A stretch of 60,867 nt of DNA from an uncultured Solobacterium sp. (GCA_900552125.1 URYK01000014.1:1-60867); one strand, 5' to 3'; counted from the first letter of the stretch, positions 25,490 through 35,600 are shown. Notes: generated by a model from the sequence alone, not told the origin. Made by a program: numbers and translations.

Positions 25490-26305
25490 ATGTTAATCAC
25501 AAAATATCAAGGTTGTGGAAATGATTTTATTATCATCAAAGAAGAAGAATTAGTACATGTAAGCATTAGAGATTTTGTTAGAGGTGTATGTGATCGTCAC
25601 ACTGGAATAGGAGCAGATGGCTGTATCATCGTTAAGCAACAGCCACTTACTATGCTCTATTACAATCAGGATGGCAACATGGCATCAATGTGTGGAAATG
25701 GATTACGCTGTTTCGTACATTACTGCTATGATGAAAAAATACAATGTGATGAAGAGTATAAAATAAAGACTTCAACTGGAGAACTAACTATTCAACGTTT
25801 GTCTCTTACTCCATTTACAGTAAGAATAAACATGGGAACATGGAATGATGATCCAAGTAAAATCTATGTACAATCAAAAACATCTTTACTGCCTCATTCA
25901 TTATTAATAAACAATCATACATTTCCCATATATAGTTTCTTTCTATCAACTATTCATTCCATAGTATTTGTAGATGAAATACCAGATATAAACTATCATT
26001 CCTATGCCTCAGATATAGCTCATCATCATGTATTTCAAAAACAGACAAATGTTAGTTTTGTGAAAATAATAAATTCTACAATGATACAAATAGAGACTTA
26101 TGAACGTGGTGTCGGATGGACTTTATCCTGTGGAAGTGGAGCTTGTGCTTCAGCTAGAATTGCATACGAATACAAGCACTGTGCCAATCATATCGATATT
26201 GTAGCCCAAGGAGGAATTCTTCATGTCGATATTAACTCTAACCATCAAGTATATCTGAATGGAATTTCTACTAAAATTTTGAAGGGAGAATATTTTTATG
26301 AATGA
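25490..26305 (+). CDS. dapF: Diaminopimelate epimerase
   Basis: Interconverts LL- and meso-diaminopimelate for peptidoglycan and lysine. The two catalytic Cys are seen in MCGNGLRC and SCGSGACA. 271 residues from ATG at 25490, 6 nt after GGGGG; an upstream in-frame start at 25439 has no ribosome site. Overlaps dapB by 8 nt. Confidence 0.93.
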   Translation: MLITKYQGCGNDFIIIKEEELVHVSIRDFVRGVCDRHTGIGADGCIIVKQQPLTMLYYNQDGNMASMCGNGLRCFVHYCYDEKIQCDEEYKIKTSTGELTIQRLSLTPFTVRINMGTWNDDPSKIYVQSKTSLLPHSLLINNHTFPIYSFFLSTIHSIVFVDEIPDINYHSYASDIAHHHVFQKQTNVSFVKIINSTMIQIETYERGVGWTLSCGSGACASARIAYEYKHCANHIDIVAQGGILHVDINSNHQVYLNGISTKILKGEYFYE

Positions 26306-27047
26306 GACTGCCAAACTCTCTATCCTCATGATAGGAAATGGGACAATGGGAAAATGTATAAAAGAAGAAATTGAAAAACAAAAAGATATGGAAATAGCTA
26401 TGATTATTGATCATCATAACATAAATACTTTAACAGATTTGACTATACCTATTGATTTAGTAATTGATTTCTCTCATCCAAGTTATATGAAATGGCTTTA
26501 TCCGTTTCTTTATGAACATCATATTCCTTATGTTTGCGGTACAACCGGATATACCAAATATCAGCTGGAAAGAATCAAAGAATTATCTCAATATTTTCCA
26601 ATTATAAAACAGGCTAATTTTTCTTTCGGCATAAATGCCATACAGGAAATGCTTCATCATCTTTTACCAATGCTAGAGAACCAATATGATATAGAAATTG
26701 TGGAAAAACATCATAAACATAAAAAAGACGCGCCAAGCGGTACTGCCAAGATGTTTGCCTCTATTATCAATGCTGATCAATCTTATCGTGAAATACGTGG
26801 CAGAAATGGAAGAGTAGAAAACAGACAGAAAGAAATAGGTATCCATTCCATCCGTGGTGGAAGTATTGCAGGAGAGCATAGTATTTATTTCTTTGGAAAT
26901 GATGAAATCATTGAAATCAAGCACACTGCATTATCACGAAAAATATTTGCTCATGGTGCTATTCAAGCTGCATATTTTCTTATTAATAAAGAACCAGGAT
27001 TATATCAGATGAAAGATATGTTAGGAGAAATATATGAATACAAATGA
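26298..27047 (+). CDS. dapB: 4-Hydroxy-tetrahydrodipicolinate reductase
   Basis: NAD(P)H-dependent reductase. N-terminal Rossmann motif MIGNGTMGK, CGTTG loop, catalytic segment EKHHKHKKDAPSGTA. 249 residues, normal length. Overlaps dapF by 8 nt and dapH by 14 nt, so translation of the three is coupled. dapA, asd and lysC are not in the window. Confidence 0.95.
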   Translation: MNETAKLSILMIGNGTMGKCIKEEIEKQKDMEIAMIIDHHNINTLTDLTIPIDLVIDFSHPSYMKWLYPFLYEHHIPYVCGTTGYTKYQLERIKELSQYFPIIKQANFSFGINAIQEMLHHLLPMLENQYDIEIVEKHHKHKKDAPSGTAKMFASIINADQSYREIRGRNGRVENRQKEIGIHSIRGGSIAGEHSIYFFGNDEIIEIKHTALSRKIFAHGAIQAAYFLINKEPGLYQMKDMLGEIYEYK

Positions 27048-27720
27048 AATAATTGCTTATTTACATCAGGCAAAGAAAAAAACACCGGTAAAAGTGTATG
27101 TAAAGTCTAAAACTCCTATTTCCTTTACTGAATGTAAAGTATTTGGTGAAACTGATCAGATTGTATTTGGGGAATGGAATCACATTCAAACCATTTTATT
27201 AAAAAATAAGGAGCATATTATTGATTACGTTGTAGAAGCTACCTGCCGTAATTCTGCTATTCCTTTATTAAGCCTAATCCATCTTTCTGCTCGTATAGAA
27301 CCAGGGGCCATTATTCGTGATCATGTGGAAATCAAAGAACGAGTAATAGTTATGATGGGAGCTATTATTAATATAGGTGCGGTTATTGACGAAGATACGA
27401 TGATTGATATGGGGACTATCATAGGTGGAAATGCTAAAATAGGTAAACGATGCCATATTGGGGCTGGAGCTGTATTAGCAGGAGTTATTGAACCAGCCAA
27501 TGCAAAACCTGTTATTGTAGAAGATGATGTCATGATTGGCGCCAATGCAGTTATATTGGAAGGAATCCATATTCATAAAGGTGCAGTTATTGGTGCTGGA
27601 GCTATCGTATTAGAAGATGTAGAAGAAGAAAGCATAGTAGTAGGAAACCCTGCGAAAGTGATAAATAAAGTAAAAAATATTAGTAAAACAGAAATTCTAC
27701 CTGAACTAAGAAAGTTATAA
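27034..27720 (+). CDS. dapH: Tetrahydrodipicolinate N-acetyltransferase
   Basis: Acyltransferase of the acetylase branch. N-terminal DapH-type domain (about 1-80) and a left-handed beta-helix of hexapeptide repeats (about 85-215: MMGAIINIGAVI, GAGAVLAGV, VVGNPAKV). 228 residues, close to known DapH enzymes. The presence of dapH rather than succinylase-type dapD fits the divergent M20D deacetylase. Confidence 0.92.
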   Translation: MNTNEIIAYLHQAKKKTPVKVYVKSKTPISFTECKVFGETDQIVFGEWNHIQTILLKNKEHIIDYVVEATCRNSAIPLLSLIHLSARIEPGAIIRDHVEIKERVIVMMGAIINIGAVIDEDTMIDMGTIIGGNAKIGKRCHIGAGAVLAGVIEPANAKPVIVEDDVMIGANAVILEGIHIHKGAVIGAGAIVLEDVEEESIVVGNPAKVINKVKNISKTEILPELRKL

Positions 27721-27743
27721 AAAAGACAGTCTAATGCCTGTCC
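27721..27743 (-). terminator. Terminator of the YczE-like gene
   Basis: Minus strand: GACAG paired with CTGTC around 8 nt, then TTTTT. It overlaps the 3' end of the dap operon transcript. Confidence 0.65.
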
Positions 27744-27747
27744 AAGA

Positions 27748-28344
27748 TTAGCTAATCTTCATTATTTTATCTAATAGTTTCATAAACTTAGATGCAATCA
27801 CACCTGTAAAAGCTACCGCAAAAATTGTACCTATTCCCCATGTTCCTTGAAGAAGAATACCAGCTACTAACATAATCGCATCTACACAGCTTCTAACAAT
27901 ACCATAATCCTTCTTTACTTTTTCCATAATCGCAAAATTCATCGCATCATTTGGATTTTTTCCACAAACAGCTTTGGAAGCTAAAGCTACCGCAAAGGAA
28001 ATCAAAATTAAACCTAAGAAAAATATAGGATAACGAAGCCAGCCAGTAGTTAGTGGAATGTAAGCAGATCCTAACTGAATAGTAATTGCCGCAACAGCTG
28101 GAAATATAATTGTACCCCAGCCTATTTGTTTTTTATCCATAATAATTGCGATAATCATCATAATAACATTTAATCCATAATAACAGATAGAAAATGATAA
28201 ACTTGTGATAATTGAAAGGCCTTGAGAAAATGTTGTCATTGCATCAGAACCAATATCAGCACTTAAATACAACAAACAGCCTAATCCTAATAAAACTGCA
28301 CCTAGCGCATTAATTAATAAAGATTTTACATATGATTTATTCAT
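27748..28344 (-). CDS. YczE/YitT-like integral membrane protein
   Basis: 198 residues, about five hydrophobic segments. NALGAVLLGLGCLLYLSADIGSDAM-type start and the GKNPNDAMNF loop are features of the YczE/YyaS group. Function of the family is not established. AAAGGATA precedes the ATG. Transcribed alone. Confidence 0.72.
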   Translation of the reverse strand: MNKSYVKSLLINALGAVLLGLGCLLYLSADIGSDAMTTFSQGLSIITSLSFSICYYGLNVIMMIIAIIMDKKQIGWGTIIFPAVAAITIQLGSAYIPLTTGWLRYPIFFLGLILISFAVALASKAVCGKNPNDAMNFAIMEKVKKDYGIVRSCVDAIMLVAGILLQGTWGIGTIFAVAFTGVIASKFMKLLDKIMKIS

Positions 28345-28438
28345 GATAATATCCTTTCTATATTTTCATACAATGTGCTTAACATTATACACAATAATTA
28401 AATAAAACGCTAATATTTTATCATATATTTATCACAAT

Positions 28439-29599
28439 TTACTGTGTATATATCCAATGAACAACTGATTTTCTAACTTTTTGTAGAAATATTTTGTGGT
28501 TTTCTTCCTCATACAAACTGTTTTGTAGTAAAGAAATAAAATCACTATCCTCAATTAATTCTTCTATTTGAATTGATGATTTCTCCTTAATGTAGGAAGT
28601 ATTACGTAATTGTGAATCATGCATAGCCAATAATATCTGTTTGACATAGGTATCATAGATTCCAATTTCTTCAATATCTTCTTCTGATAATAAAGGATAT
28701 AAACCATTTTCTATTGACTTTTTTATTCCTTGATCAGATCTTAACATTTGTAAGAAAGCAAGAGCTGCTTCTGGATATTTACCATCCGGTTTAATCACAA
28801 AGCCATAGGTATCCAATATGGTATGTAATTGTTTTCCATCATAGGAAGGCATAGGGATAAATGCTAAATGCATATTTTCATAAGATGTAGTTTTCTTTAT
28901 ATCCTTCATAGACACTAGTCCACTTATATAACCATCATCTTCATAAAACACCTTATCATCTAATGTATTATCCTGTATGTTTAAATCATTATAAAAACTT
29001 CGATACTGTATATAACGGTTTAAGAAATCATCTTTAAATAAGTCATTCATAGAGATTGCGACATTTTGATCACTTTTATAGAGAAAAAAAGGCACAATAG
29101 AATCAAGATTTCGATGAAAGTAATAACCTTGTTCTATCCCTATAAGCCGTTTAAAATCCTTCAGTTCTTCATCATGTATTCCATATTGCTTTGCGGTCTC
29201 CTTATTCCAGACAAAAACCATACCATTTCCATAAACCGGATAGAATATATTTTCTATTTCTTTTCTAACAAATACATCTGGGCATGGGTTTTCTACGCTA
29301 AGATCCTTTATTATATAACCATTTTCATTACTATTCATAAGTTCATTATCTGATGTCCAATATACATCACTTTTCGTTATATCTGTTGTAATTGATAGCA
29401 TATCTGCATATTCTATATAGGTCTGATTCCATAACTCTATAAGAAACTCTCCAACTGATAAATCTGATACATAAACTATCAGCTTTGCGCCTTGTTCAGG
29501 CTTATATAAAACTGTATTACTATACACCATAGAATGGTCATTATTTACACTACAGGCTTGCAATATGAAAATACTTATACATAACAAAATCCTTTTCAT
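28439..29599 (-). CDS. Extracellular solute-binding lipoprotein (family 1-like)
   Basis: 386 residues from ATG at 29599 (after AGGAG). Signal peptide with lipobox LQAC (Cys16). The body resembles carbohydrate-type solute-binding proteins (YPVYGNGMVFVWNKE, IPMPSYDGK, PEAALAFLQMLRSDQG). No permease or ATPase is adjacent. It is divergent from a GH13-like gene, so it may bind an alpha-glucan or serve as a sensor or orphan binder. Confidence 0.7.
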   Translation of the reverse strand: MKRILLCISIFILQACSVNNDHSMVYSNTVLYKPEQGAKLIVYVSDLSVGEFLIELWNQTYIEYADMLSITTDITKSDVYWTSDNELMNSNENGYIIKDLSVENPCPDVFVRKEIENIFYPVYGNGMVFVWNKETAKQYGIHDEELKDFKRLIGIEQGYYFHRNLDSIVPFFLYKSDQNVAISMNDLFKDDFLNRYIQYRSFYNDLNIQDNTLDDKVFYEDDGYISGLVSMKDIKKTTSYENMHLAFIPMPSYDGKQLHTILDTYGFVIKPDGKYPEAALAFLQMLRSDQGIKKSIENGLYPLLSEEDIEEIGIYDTYVKQILLAMHDSQLRNTSYIKEKSSIQIEELIEDSDFISLLQNSLYEEENHKIFLQKVRKSVVHWIYTQ

Positions 29600-29682
29600 A
29601 AACACACTCCTTCTATCATGTAAGTATAAAAAGAGATAAATAAAAATAATGTCGAAATCGCTTTCTTTTGTTAAATTTTCAA

Positions 29683-29711
29683 TTGACATTTTTCTTCATG
29701 TATAGAATACT
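29683..29711 (+). promoter_or_regulatory. Promoter of the GH13-like gene
   Basis: TTGACA at 29683-29688 and AATACT at 29706-29711 with a 17-bp spacer; GGGGG ribosome site follows. Confidence 0.6.
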
Positions 29712-29732
29712 ATAACTGTAAGGGGGCTTCTT

Positions 29733-31736
29733 ATGAACCATTTAAGACAATTGATAAGTGAACTTGAAAAGCAATATGAACTTCATAAAGATGAGGTATT
29801 TAATTATGCGATTCCTGAAAGCTGGAATTTATATGGTTATCGTTCTTATCGTAAACTGCGATCAAAAGAATTATTAGTTCATCCTTATGAGTTTTATTTA
29901 TTTACATTACGTAATATTTTTAAGAATACAAAAACAGAAAACCAATTGAAAACTTCTAAAAGAGATTGGATAAAACAAGCAAGTATTTATACCTTAATGA
30001 TTCGTTGTGCTACTGCTTGGGATCATGATCGTGATGGTCGTTTACCTAGCCAAAATTTATATCATATAAATGACAATGGTACTTTCTTGAAAAGTATCTT
30101 ACTGTTACCAACATTAAAAAGAATGGGAATTAATACAATCCTACTACATCAGATATTCTCATTATGTAAAACAAATGAGCAGCATACTTATCCTGTAAAA
30201 GAAGCAGTTACAAACTTTAGGGAAATAGATGAATCTTTAAAGGATCATTTAATTGACTCAATGGGTGTTAAGGAACAATGTGCAGCATTTATCGAAGCAT
30301 GTCACGTATTAGGAATTCGTGTCATTTTAGAGTATTGCCCAGGTAAACTAGCAAGAGATAATGATTATATTTACCAACATCCTGAATGGTTTTATTGGAT
30401 TGATGCAGATAAGATCAATGCATACCATCCCCCAAAATGTCATGCATTAGCTCATAATACGATTCCAAACACTTATGTACTTAAAGATTTCTATCAAAGT
30501 GATGATGTAAAGAACCATTTAGCTCTATTCCAAGATAGTCCTAAAGAAATTACTGAAACATCCTTAGTAGACATTGAGAGAAAGCATAATGTCACGATTG
30601 CGCCATCCATGGTAGATCAAATTAATGCGGATATCCCTGTGGAAATGGATACCACAAATTTCCGTTTCTATGAAGATTTACACGTGCATACTTCTAAACA
30701 AATGCGAAATGAAACAAAACCATATTTAATGCAAGACAGTATTCGCTGTGATCTTCACCCAGGTAAAAAACCTATGCAGGAACTATGGGATTATTTATGT
30801 GATAACATTGTTTGGTATCAGACAGAATTAGATATAGATGGTATTTATTTAGAAAAAACATATCTTCTGCCAGAAAAACTGCAGAAAGCTATCGCAAAAA
30901 CTGCACGTAAACAAAAACATGGATTTGTGATGATTGCGGAAGATACATCTGCTGATCATAGTCTATCTTGGACACAAAAGGGTTATGATGCAATTAGCGG
31001 CAGTGGACCATATGATGAAAGTGATCTTTGGAATTTCAAATTCCATACCTTCAGCTATCGTCTAAAAAATAATGAGTGTCCTATGTTTGCGGCATGTGAA
31101 TCATATGATTCTCGTCGTATACAAAGCGTTGAAGGTAAAACTGGAACTATTATGTTAACTATCATGAATCTATTTTTACCAAATGGTATCCCTGTGATGA
31201 TGAATGGCGTAGAATGTTTTGAGGTACAGCCATTGCAGCTTAGCGAATATGGTGATCAGAAATACTTATATAGCTTACCAAAAGAAGATCCTCGCTATCA
31301 TAGACAAGCATATCGTGATGAATATTGGTTTAATTATAGCCATTCTGATTTATCTGTATTACCTAATTTATTAGAAAAAGTATCTTTAATCCGCCAAGAA
31401 TATTTAGAAGCCATTACCAATTCTCAAGCATGTATTCCTGTCTGGTTTGATTCCCCTAGAGATTATGGCATCGGGTTTACATTTATTACTGAGGAAAAAG
31501 CAGTATTAGTTGTATGTAATACAAATGTTCATGATCAGGCACAGCTCCATATTCATACTGAAAATATGTTATGTGAATTACCATTTAGAGTATCATCAAT
31601 TCATCAGATTTTCTCCACAAAAGATCCATTTATCCATGATATTCAAATGGATGCATTTCAGAATATAGTATTATCATTTGAGCCTGGAGAAGTAAAACTG
31701 ATTGAACTAACTCCTGAAACGAACGTATACATTTAG
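29733..31736 (+). CDS. GH13-like (alpha-amylase fold) protein with degenerate active site
   Basis: 667 residues. The barrel is recognisable: TAWDHDRDGRLP, MGINTILL (beta-strand), GIRVILEYCPG, then DIDGIYLEKT at 367-376, MIAEDTS with Glu403, and ESYDSRR at 456-461. In active GH13 enzymes the Asp nucleophile lies in DGFR-x-D; here the matching positions read DGIYLE, so the invariant Arg is Tyr and the Asp is Glu. The later HD motif reads YD. A classical retaining mechanism therefore looks impaired. The fold has some likeness to GlgE-type maltosyltransferases. Divergent from a solute-binding lipoprotein; ends in its own terminator. Confidence 0.72.
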   Translation: MNHLRQLISELEKQYELHKDEVFNYAIPESWNLYGYRSYRKLRSKELLVHPYEFYLFTLRNIFKNTKTENQLKTSKRDWIKQASIYTLMIRCATAWDHDRDGRLPSQNLYHINDNGTFLKSILLLPTLKRMGINTILLHQIFSLCKTNEQHTYPVKEAVTNFREIDESLKDHLIDSMGVKEQCAAFIEACHVLGIRVILEYCPGKLARDNDYIYQHPEWFYWIDADKINAYHPPKCHALAHNTIPNTYVLKDFYQSDDVKNHLALFQDSPKEITETSLVDIERKHNVTIAPSMVDQINADIPVEMDTTNFRFYEDLHVHTSKQMRNETKPYLMQDSIRCDLHPGKKPMQELWDYLCDNIVWYQTELDIDGIYLEKTYLLPEKLQKAIAKTARKQKHGFVMIAEDTSADHSLSWTQKGYDAISGSGPYDESDLWNFKFHTFSYRLKNNECPMFAACESYDSRRIQSVEGKTGTIMLTIMNLFLPNGIPVMMNGVECFEVQPLQLSEYGDQKYLYSLPKEDPRYHRQAYRDEYWFNYSHSDLSVLPNLLEKVSLIRQEYLEAITNSQACIPVWFDSPRDYGIGFTFITEEKAVLVVCNTNVHDQAQLHIHTENMLCELPFRVSSIHQIFSTKDPFIHDIQMDAFQNIVLSFEPGEVKLIELTPETNVYI

Positions 31737-31762
31737 AGGCATTTCAAATTGCCTCTTTTTTT
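31735..31762 (+). terminator. Terminator of the GH13-like gene
   Basis: GAGGCA paired with TGCCTC, then seven Ts; it begins within the stop codon. Confidence 0.85.
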
Positions 31763-31817
31763 CTACTCTTCCTTTTCTTTCTAGAGTTTATCCGATATAA
31801 TAAGCTTGGGTGATTCT

Positions 31818-32426
31818 ATGTATAGATTAAAAGAAGATACCATGGCAGAGTTAGAAATTAAAAAAAGCAGATTTCTCTGTTATTTACATAAAAGCTTCTC
31901 AGAAAGTGACGCAAAAGAATTTATTCAAAGTATTAAAAAAATGCATCCAAATGCACGTCATCACTGTTATGCTTTCATTATCGGTGAACATAATGAACTA
32001 CAAAGAAGTAATGATGATGGAGAACCTCAAGGAACCGCTGGTGTTCCTATGCTGGAATGTTTAGCAAATCGACAGATGCAAGATATCGTTGCAGTTACTG
32101 TTCGTTATTTTGGTGGTATAAAATTAGGTGCTGGAGGACTTATTCGTGCTTACTCTAAAAGCGTATCTAATGCTCTTGATGAAGCTATCATAACACAGAA
32201 ACAAAAACGACTTGTCTACAAAATGGAATTCAGCTATGAACTTATAGGGAAACTTGATCACTACTTTCGTCAGCATAATATTGTAGTATTAGAAAAAGAA
32301 TATGAGGAACAGGTCATTTATACCTTATTATGTAAAGAGCCATTAGATGAAGATATGTCTGAAATAAGTAATGGACGTTATCTTCCAGAGTTTATAGAAG
32401 AAAGAATTGTGGATGTGGAAATATAA
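31818..32426 (+). CDS. yigZ: YigZ / IMPACT family protein
   Basis: 202 residues. UPF0029 (Impact) N-terminal domain with HHCYAF, DDGEPQGTAG and VTVRYFGGIKLGAGGLIRAY, followed by a small C-terminal ferredoxin-like domain. Family is widespread, with suggested roles in translation control or proline-peptide cleavage, unproven. Start: ATG at 31818 after GGGTG. Confidence 0.88.
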   Translation: MYRLKEDTMAELEIKKSRFLCYLHKSFSESDAKEFIQSIKKMHPNARHHCYAFIIGEHNELQRSNDDGEPQGTAGVPMLECLANRQMQDIVAVTVRYFGGIKLGAGGLIRAYSKSVSNALDEAIITQKQKRLVYKMEFSYELIGKLDHYFRQHNIVVLEKEYEEQVIYTLLCKEPLDEDMSEISNGRYLPEFIEERIVDVEI

Positions 32427-32532
32427 AATTATATATTATTAATACCATACTATTTAGGTACCTCACCTTTAAAATCATTTGTTTTTCTTCTTTATAAACC
32501 ACTCACAAGTTAAATTACCACAATTTACACTT

Positions 32533-32591
32533 AAAAAGGGATTATATTTTTCTACCTTCTTAGAAATCCAGAATAAAATATATCCCTTTTT
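32533..32591. terminator. Bidirectional terminator
   Basis: AAAAAGGGATTATATTTT pairs imperfectly with AAAATATATCCCTTTTT, with T-tracts on both sides. It serves yigZ (plus) and the small secreted protein gene (minus). Confidence 0.75.
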
Positions 32592-32649
32592 AATATTAGT
32601 TTTACCTCATAGGACCTGGTGAATTAACAACAACTATAACAGTGAGAGT

Positions 32650-33024
32650 TTACATAGTTATACCATATTTCTTTATTTTAACTGAAAGCCAATATTTAAT
32701 TTGATTATTATTCAATCGTTCTGAATCATAAACAGACGTGCTTTGATATAAAGGATCAGGTAAAGTGGAAGTAGCTCCAGATAGTGATGCACTATTCAAT
32801 TTACCAGTGTTATTATCAACATTTATTGTCCAAGTAGTATTTAACGTATATGTTTTGCTTTGATAATTAAACGTCTTACTTATTTTTTGTGTTTGACTAT
32901 ATTTGGGACTAATTTCAGTAATCTCTTCATTACTATCAACTACTTCTGCTGCATATAGTGGTGTAATCATAAATGTACTCGAACATAAAAATGTCGCAAC
33001 TAATAAAGCTAATATTTTTTTCAT
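32650..33024 (-). CDS. Small secreted protein, unknown
   Basis: 124 residues from ATG at 33024 (after AAGGTG). Clear signal peptide (KKILALLVATFLCSSTFMI, cleavage near YAA-EVV). The mature part is rich in Thr, Ser and Asn with no Cys pair or known motif. It lies just downstream of an FtsX-type ABC transporter in the same direction, 92 nt away, so it may be co-transcribed; whether it is a transporter ligand is speculation. Confidence 0.65.
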   Translation of the reverse strand: MKKILALLVATFLCSSTFMITPLYAAEVVDSNEEITEISPKYSQTQKISKTFNYQSKTYTLNTTWTINVDNNTGKLNSASLSGATSTLPDPLYQSTSVYDSERLNNNQIKYWLSVKIKKYGITM

Positions 33025-33116
33025 ATAATCACCTTCTTTCATTATAGGCTTCCTATAGGTAGCTCATATCTTTTTGTATATTGATATTTTGAAATTAGAA
33101 TCTATAAAACTCACAA

Positions 33117-35600
33117 TTACAATTCAATATTGCGAATTTTATCTATAATACTTTCTTTATAGATTCTTCTCCACCCAAAATAACTAGCAATCACTACAAT
33201 ACTTAACAAGATTACTATTGCGATGATAATATACAATATTGGATAATCAAATGTCCTTAGATTCAATAATAATCCTCTATAAATAACGTAATTCAGAAGT
33301 ATTGATATTGGTATTGCAATACATAAAGATTTCAAAACATATGATATATTCTCATAAAATATCATATAAAATGCCTGCTTACTTTCCATTCCAACAGATT
33401 GAAGCACCGCAATTTCTTTCTTTTTCATAAGAATACCAGATATAACAGTATGTAAGATATTCGCAATACTAATAGATAAAATGAATATAGAGAAAATATT
33501 GCATAAAGCTCTCTGAACAATAAAATCAGATGAAACAGAATCAGTTTCAGAATCATAAATAGAATCAATAGTATTTATATGTGCTTCTTCGTATTCCTTT
33601 ATATTTTTGAGTAATGTATCCTGAGCATCATTGTACATTTTAATAGTTTGCATCACATCAATATTCATTTCCTGGCTATCAAACTGTGTATATAGCTGTA
33701 TAAAATCTTCCAAAGAAACATGAATTGCTAGGATTGGCGATCTTTGATTTTGTTCATAATATATGGAATTAATATCATTTTTCGCCTGCCTATTTACATG
33801 CTCAACCGTAAAATCTAAACTAGAATAAAGAAATTCATTATCCTTAATGTACGAATAAGGTAGTGAAAATTCCTGATTTTCAGAAATATCCAATAGCTTA
33901 ACTTCAAATCTATCTTTATTCTGTTTCTGATAAGTTACACAATTATAAACATCAGCTTCTATCTTATTTTTATCCCCTTCAGAAATACTTCCATCAGAAA
34001 TAATTTCTATATTCATAAAACTTAGTTCATCTTCTGAGAATATCTCCTTTGCCTCGCTGCTCCAGTAAGATTCAGGAATATTGATATTTGTTAACATTTG
34101 ATAGGAGTATTCATTTTGTCCATCTTTATTTAACGCAAATAGTTCATCAATCGTTTCTATAGAGGAATCTAGCTGTTGTTTATTTCTAGCACTTTCAAAA
34201 GTCACTTGTATTGCTTCTTCATCAAATTGATATTGAGAAATAGATGTAATAGTCCCATTGATATAATAGTTACCCGAGATGAATAAGATAATACTCATGC
34301 ATAAAGAGAAGATGATAGAACGATGTGCTTTTTTATTAGCTTTTCGATTGCGCATACCGATTAGTTTTTCTATTCTAATATTTTTCTTATATGTCTTGTA
34401 TTGAGCTCTTTTCTGTTTATTTTCAGTTATTCCAGTACGCAGTAATTGTATTGATGAGAAGTGAGATATTTTTAAAGTAGGAAGCCATGCCGCAACCATC
34501 AGCATCACAAGTACGATCAGAATTACAATTATCAGATGCAATGGGTTTATCGCAAGCCCTATTTCCATCATATTTAAGAGGATAAATAAAATAGCTGTAC
34601 AAACAATAATTCCTATTGGAATAGCGATGATGCCAATCATAATAGCCTCCAGCAATACCATCGTTCTTATCTGATTAGGGGCAGCACCAATACATTCCAT
34701 TGTTCCTAACATTCGCATTCTTTCCTTTAAAGAAATATCAAAGATATTTTTTATGAATGCTATCATATTTAAACCTATGAGTAGAATAATTAAACCATAA
34801 GCTACAATTTCTTCTATAGATAGTTGAATCATTTTATCTACATATAAATTAATTGCGGACTCATTGACACAATACATATCCTCCGGACTTATATTAGAAA
34901 CAATTTCATCCCATTGATCTTCATTTATATTTTGAATTGTATAGTAAGTGGTATAAATAGAAGATGACTGACTGCTTTTCGTCACAAATCGATATTTAAG
35001 GGCAGTAGCACTCTTAAATAATGATATATCTTTATAAACACCAACAATACGATAAGATTTTATGGTTTCCTGTTCAAAATATTCATTCTCCATTAAATCT
35101 GCATAATCATTCACTAGTCTAATTTTTGATTCCTCTTGTATGAAACGATTTCCCACTGACAATTCTAATTGATCATTCAAAGATGCTTTCTTCTCTTTTA
35201 TATATTCTTCAGGAACAGCTATCTCATTTTCATTTTCCGGTTTTCTTCCATCAATAAGATGGAAAGGATAGATTTCATTAAAATCACTATACCCTAATAT
35301 TTCAATATACGTATTATTAGAAAGCGGAGAAACTCCCATATCTGAAACAACTAATGTATCCTTAATAGGAGATAAGGAAATAGCCTCACTTAAATTTGTT
35401 TCCGATGGAGTAGATTCTTTGATTAGCCAGCTGCCATTCTGATAAAGATTGAACTTTTCTTCATAGGCAGTATAGCTATCTAACAACAATACAATGCTTG
35501 TGATTAAAATAACGGAAAGCATAGTTCCTAAAATGGAAAAGATGGTTCTCTTCTTGTTTCCAATGAGAAAACGAAAAGATATTTTACTCAATTCCTTCAT
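33117..35600 (-). CDS. FtsX-family ABC transporter permease
   Basis: 827 residues with two FtsX-type halves: TM near 20-40, a large extracellular domain, three TM segments near 260-385, a second TM near 425-450, a second extracellular domain, and three TM segments near 695-810. LRTGI after the first half and GMESKQAFYMIF are typical. Such permeases pair with LolD/MacB-type ATPases in peptide-antibiotic resistance or lipoprotein handling. Overlaps the ATPase gene by 17 nt. Confidence 0.88.
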   Translation of the reverse strand: MKELSKISFRFLIGNKKRTIFSILGTMLSVILITSIVLLLDSYTAYEEKFNLYQNGSWLIKESTPSETNLSEAISLSPIKDTLVVSDMGVSPLSNNTYIEILGYSDFNEIYPFHLIDGRKPENENEIAVPEEYIKEKKASLNDQLELSVGNRFIQEESKIRLVNDYADLMENEYFEQETIKSYRIVGVYKDISLFKSATALKYRFVTKSSQSSSIYTTYYTIQNINEDQWDEIVSNISPEDMYCVNESAINLYVDKMIQLSIEEIVAYGLIILLIGLNMIAFIKNIFDISLKERMRMLGTMECIGAAPNQIRTMVLLEAIMIGIIAIPIGIIVCTAILFILLNMMEIGLAINPLHLIIVILIVLVMLMVAAWLPTLKISHFSSIQLLRTGITENKQKRAQYKTYKKNIRIEKLIGMRNRKANKKAHRSIIFSLCMSIILFISGNYYINGTITSISQYQFDEEAIQVTFESARNKQQLDSSIETIDELFALNKDGQNEYSYQMLTNINIPESYWSSEAKEIFSEDELSFMNIEIISDGSISEGDKNKIEADVYNCVTYQKQNKDRFEVKLLDISENQEFSLPYSYIKDNEFLYSSLDFTVEHVNRQAKNDINSIYYEQNQRSPILAIHVSLEDFIQLYTQFDSQEMNIDVMQTIKMYNDAQDTLLKNIKEYEEAHINTIDSIYDSETDSVSSDFIVQRALCNIFSIFILSISIANILHTVISGILMKKKEIAVLQSVGMESKQAFYMIFYENISYVLKSLCIAIPISILLNYVIYRGLLLNLRTFDYPILYIIIAIVILLSIVVIASYFGWRRIYKESIIDKIRNIEL

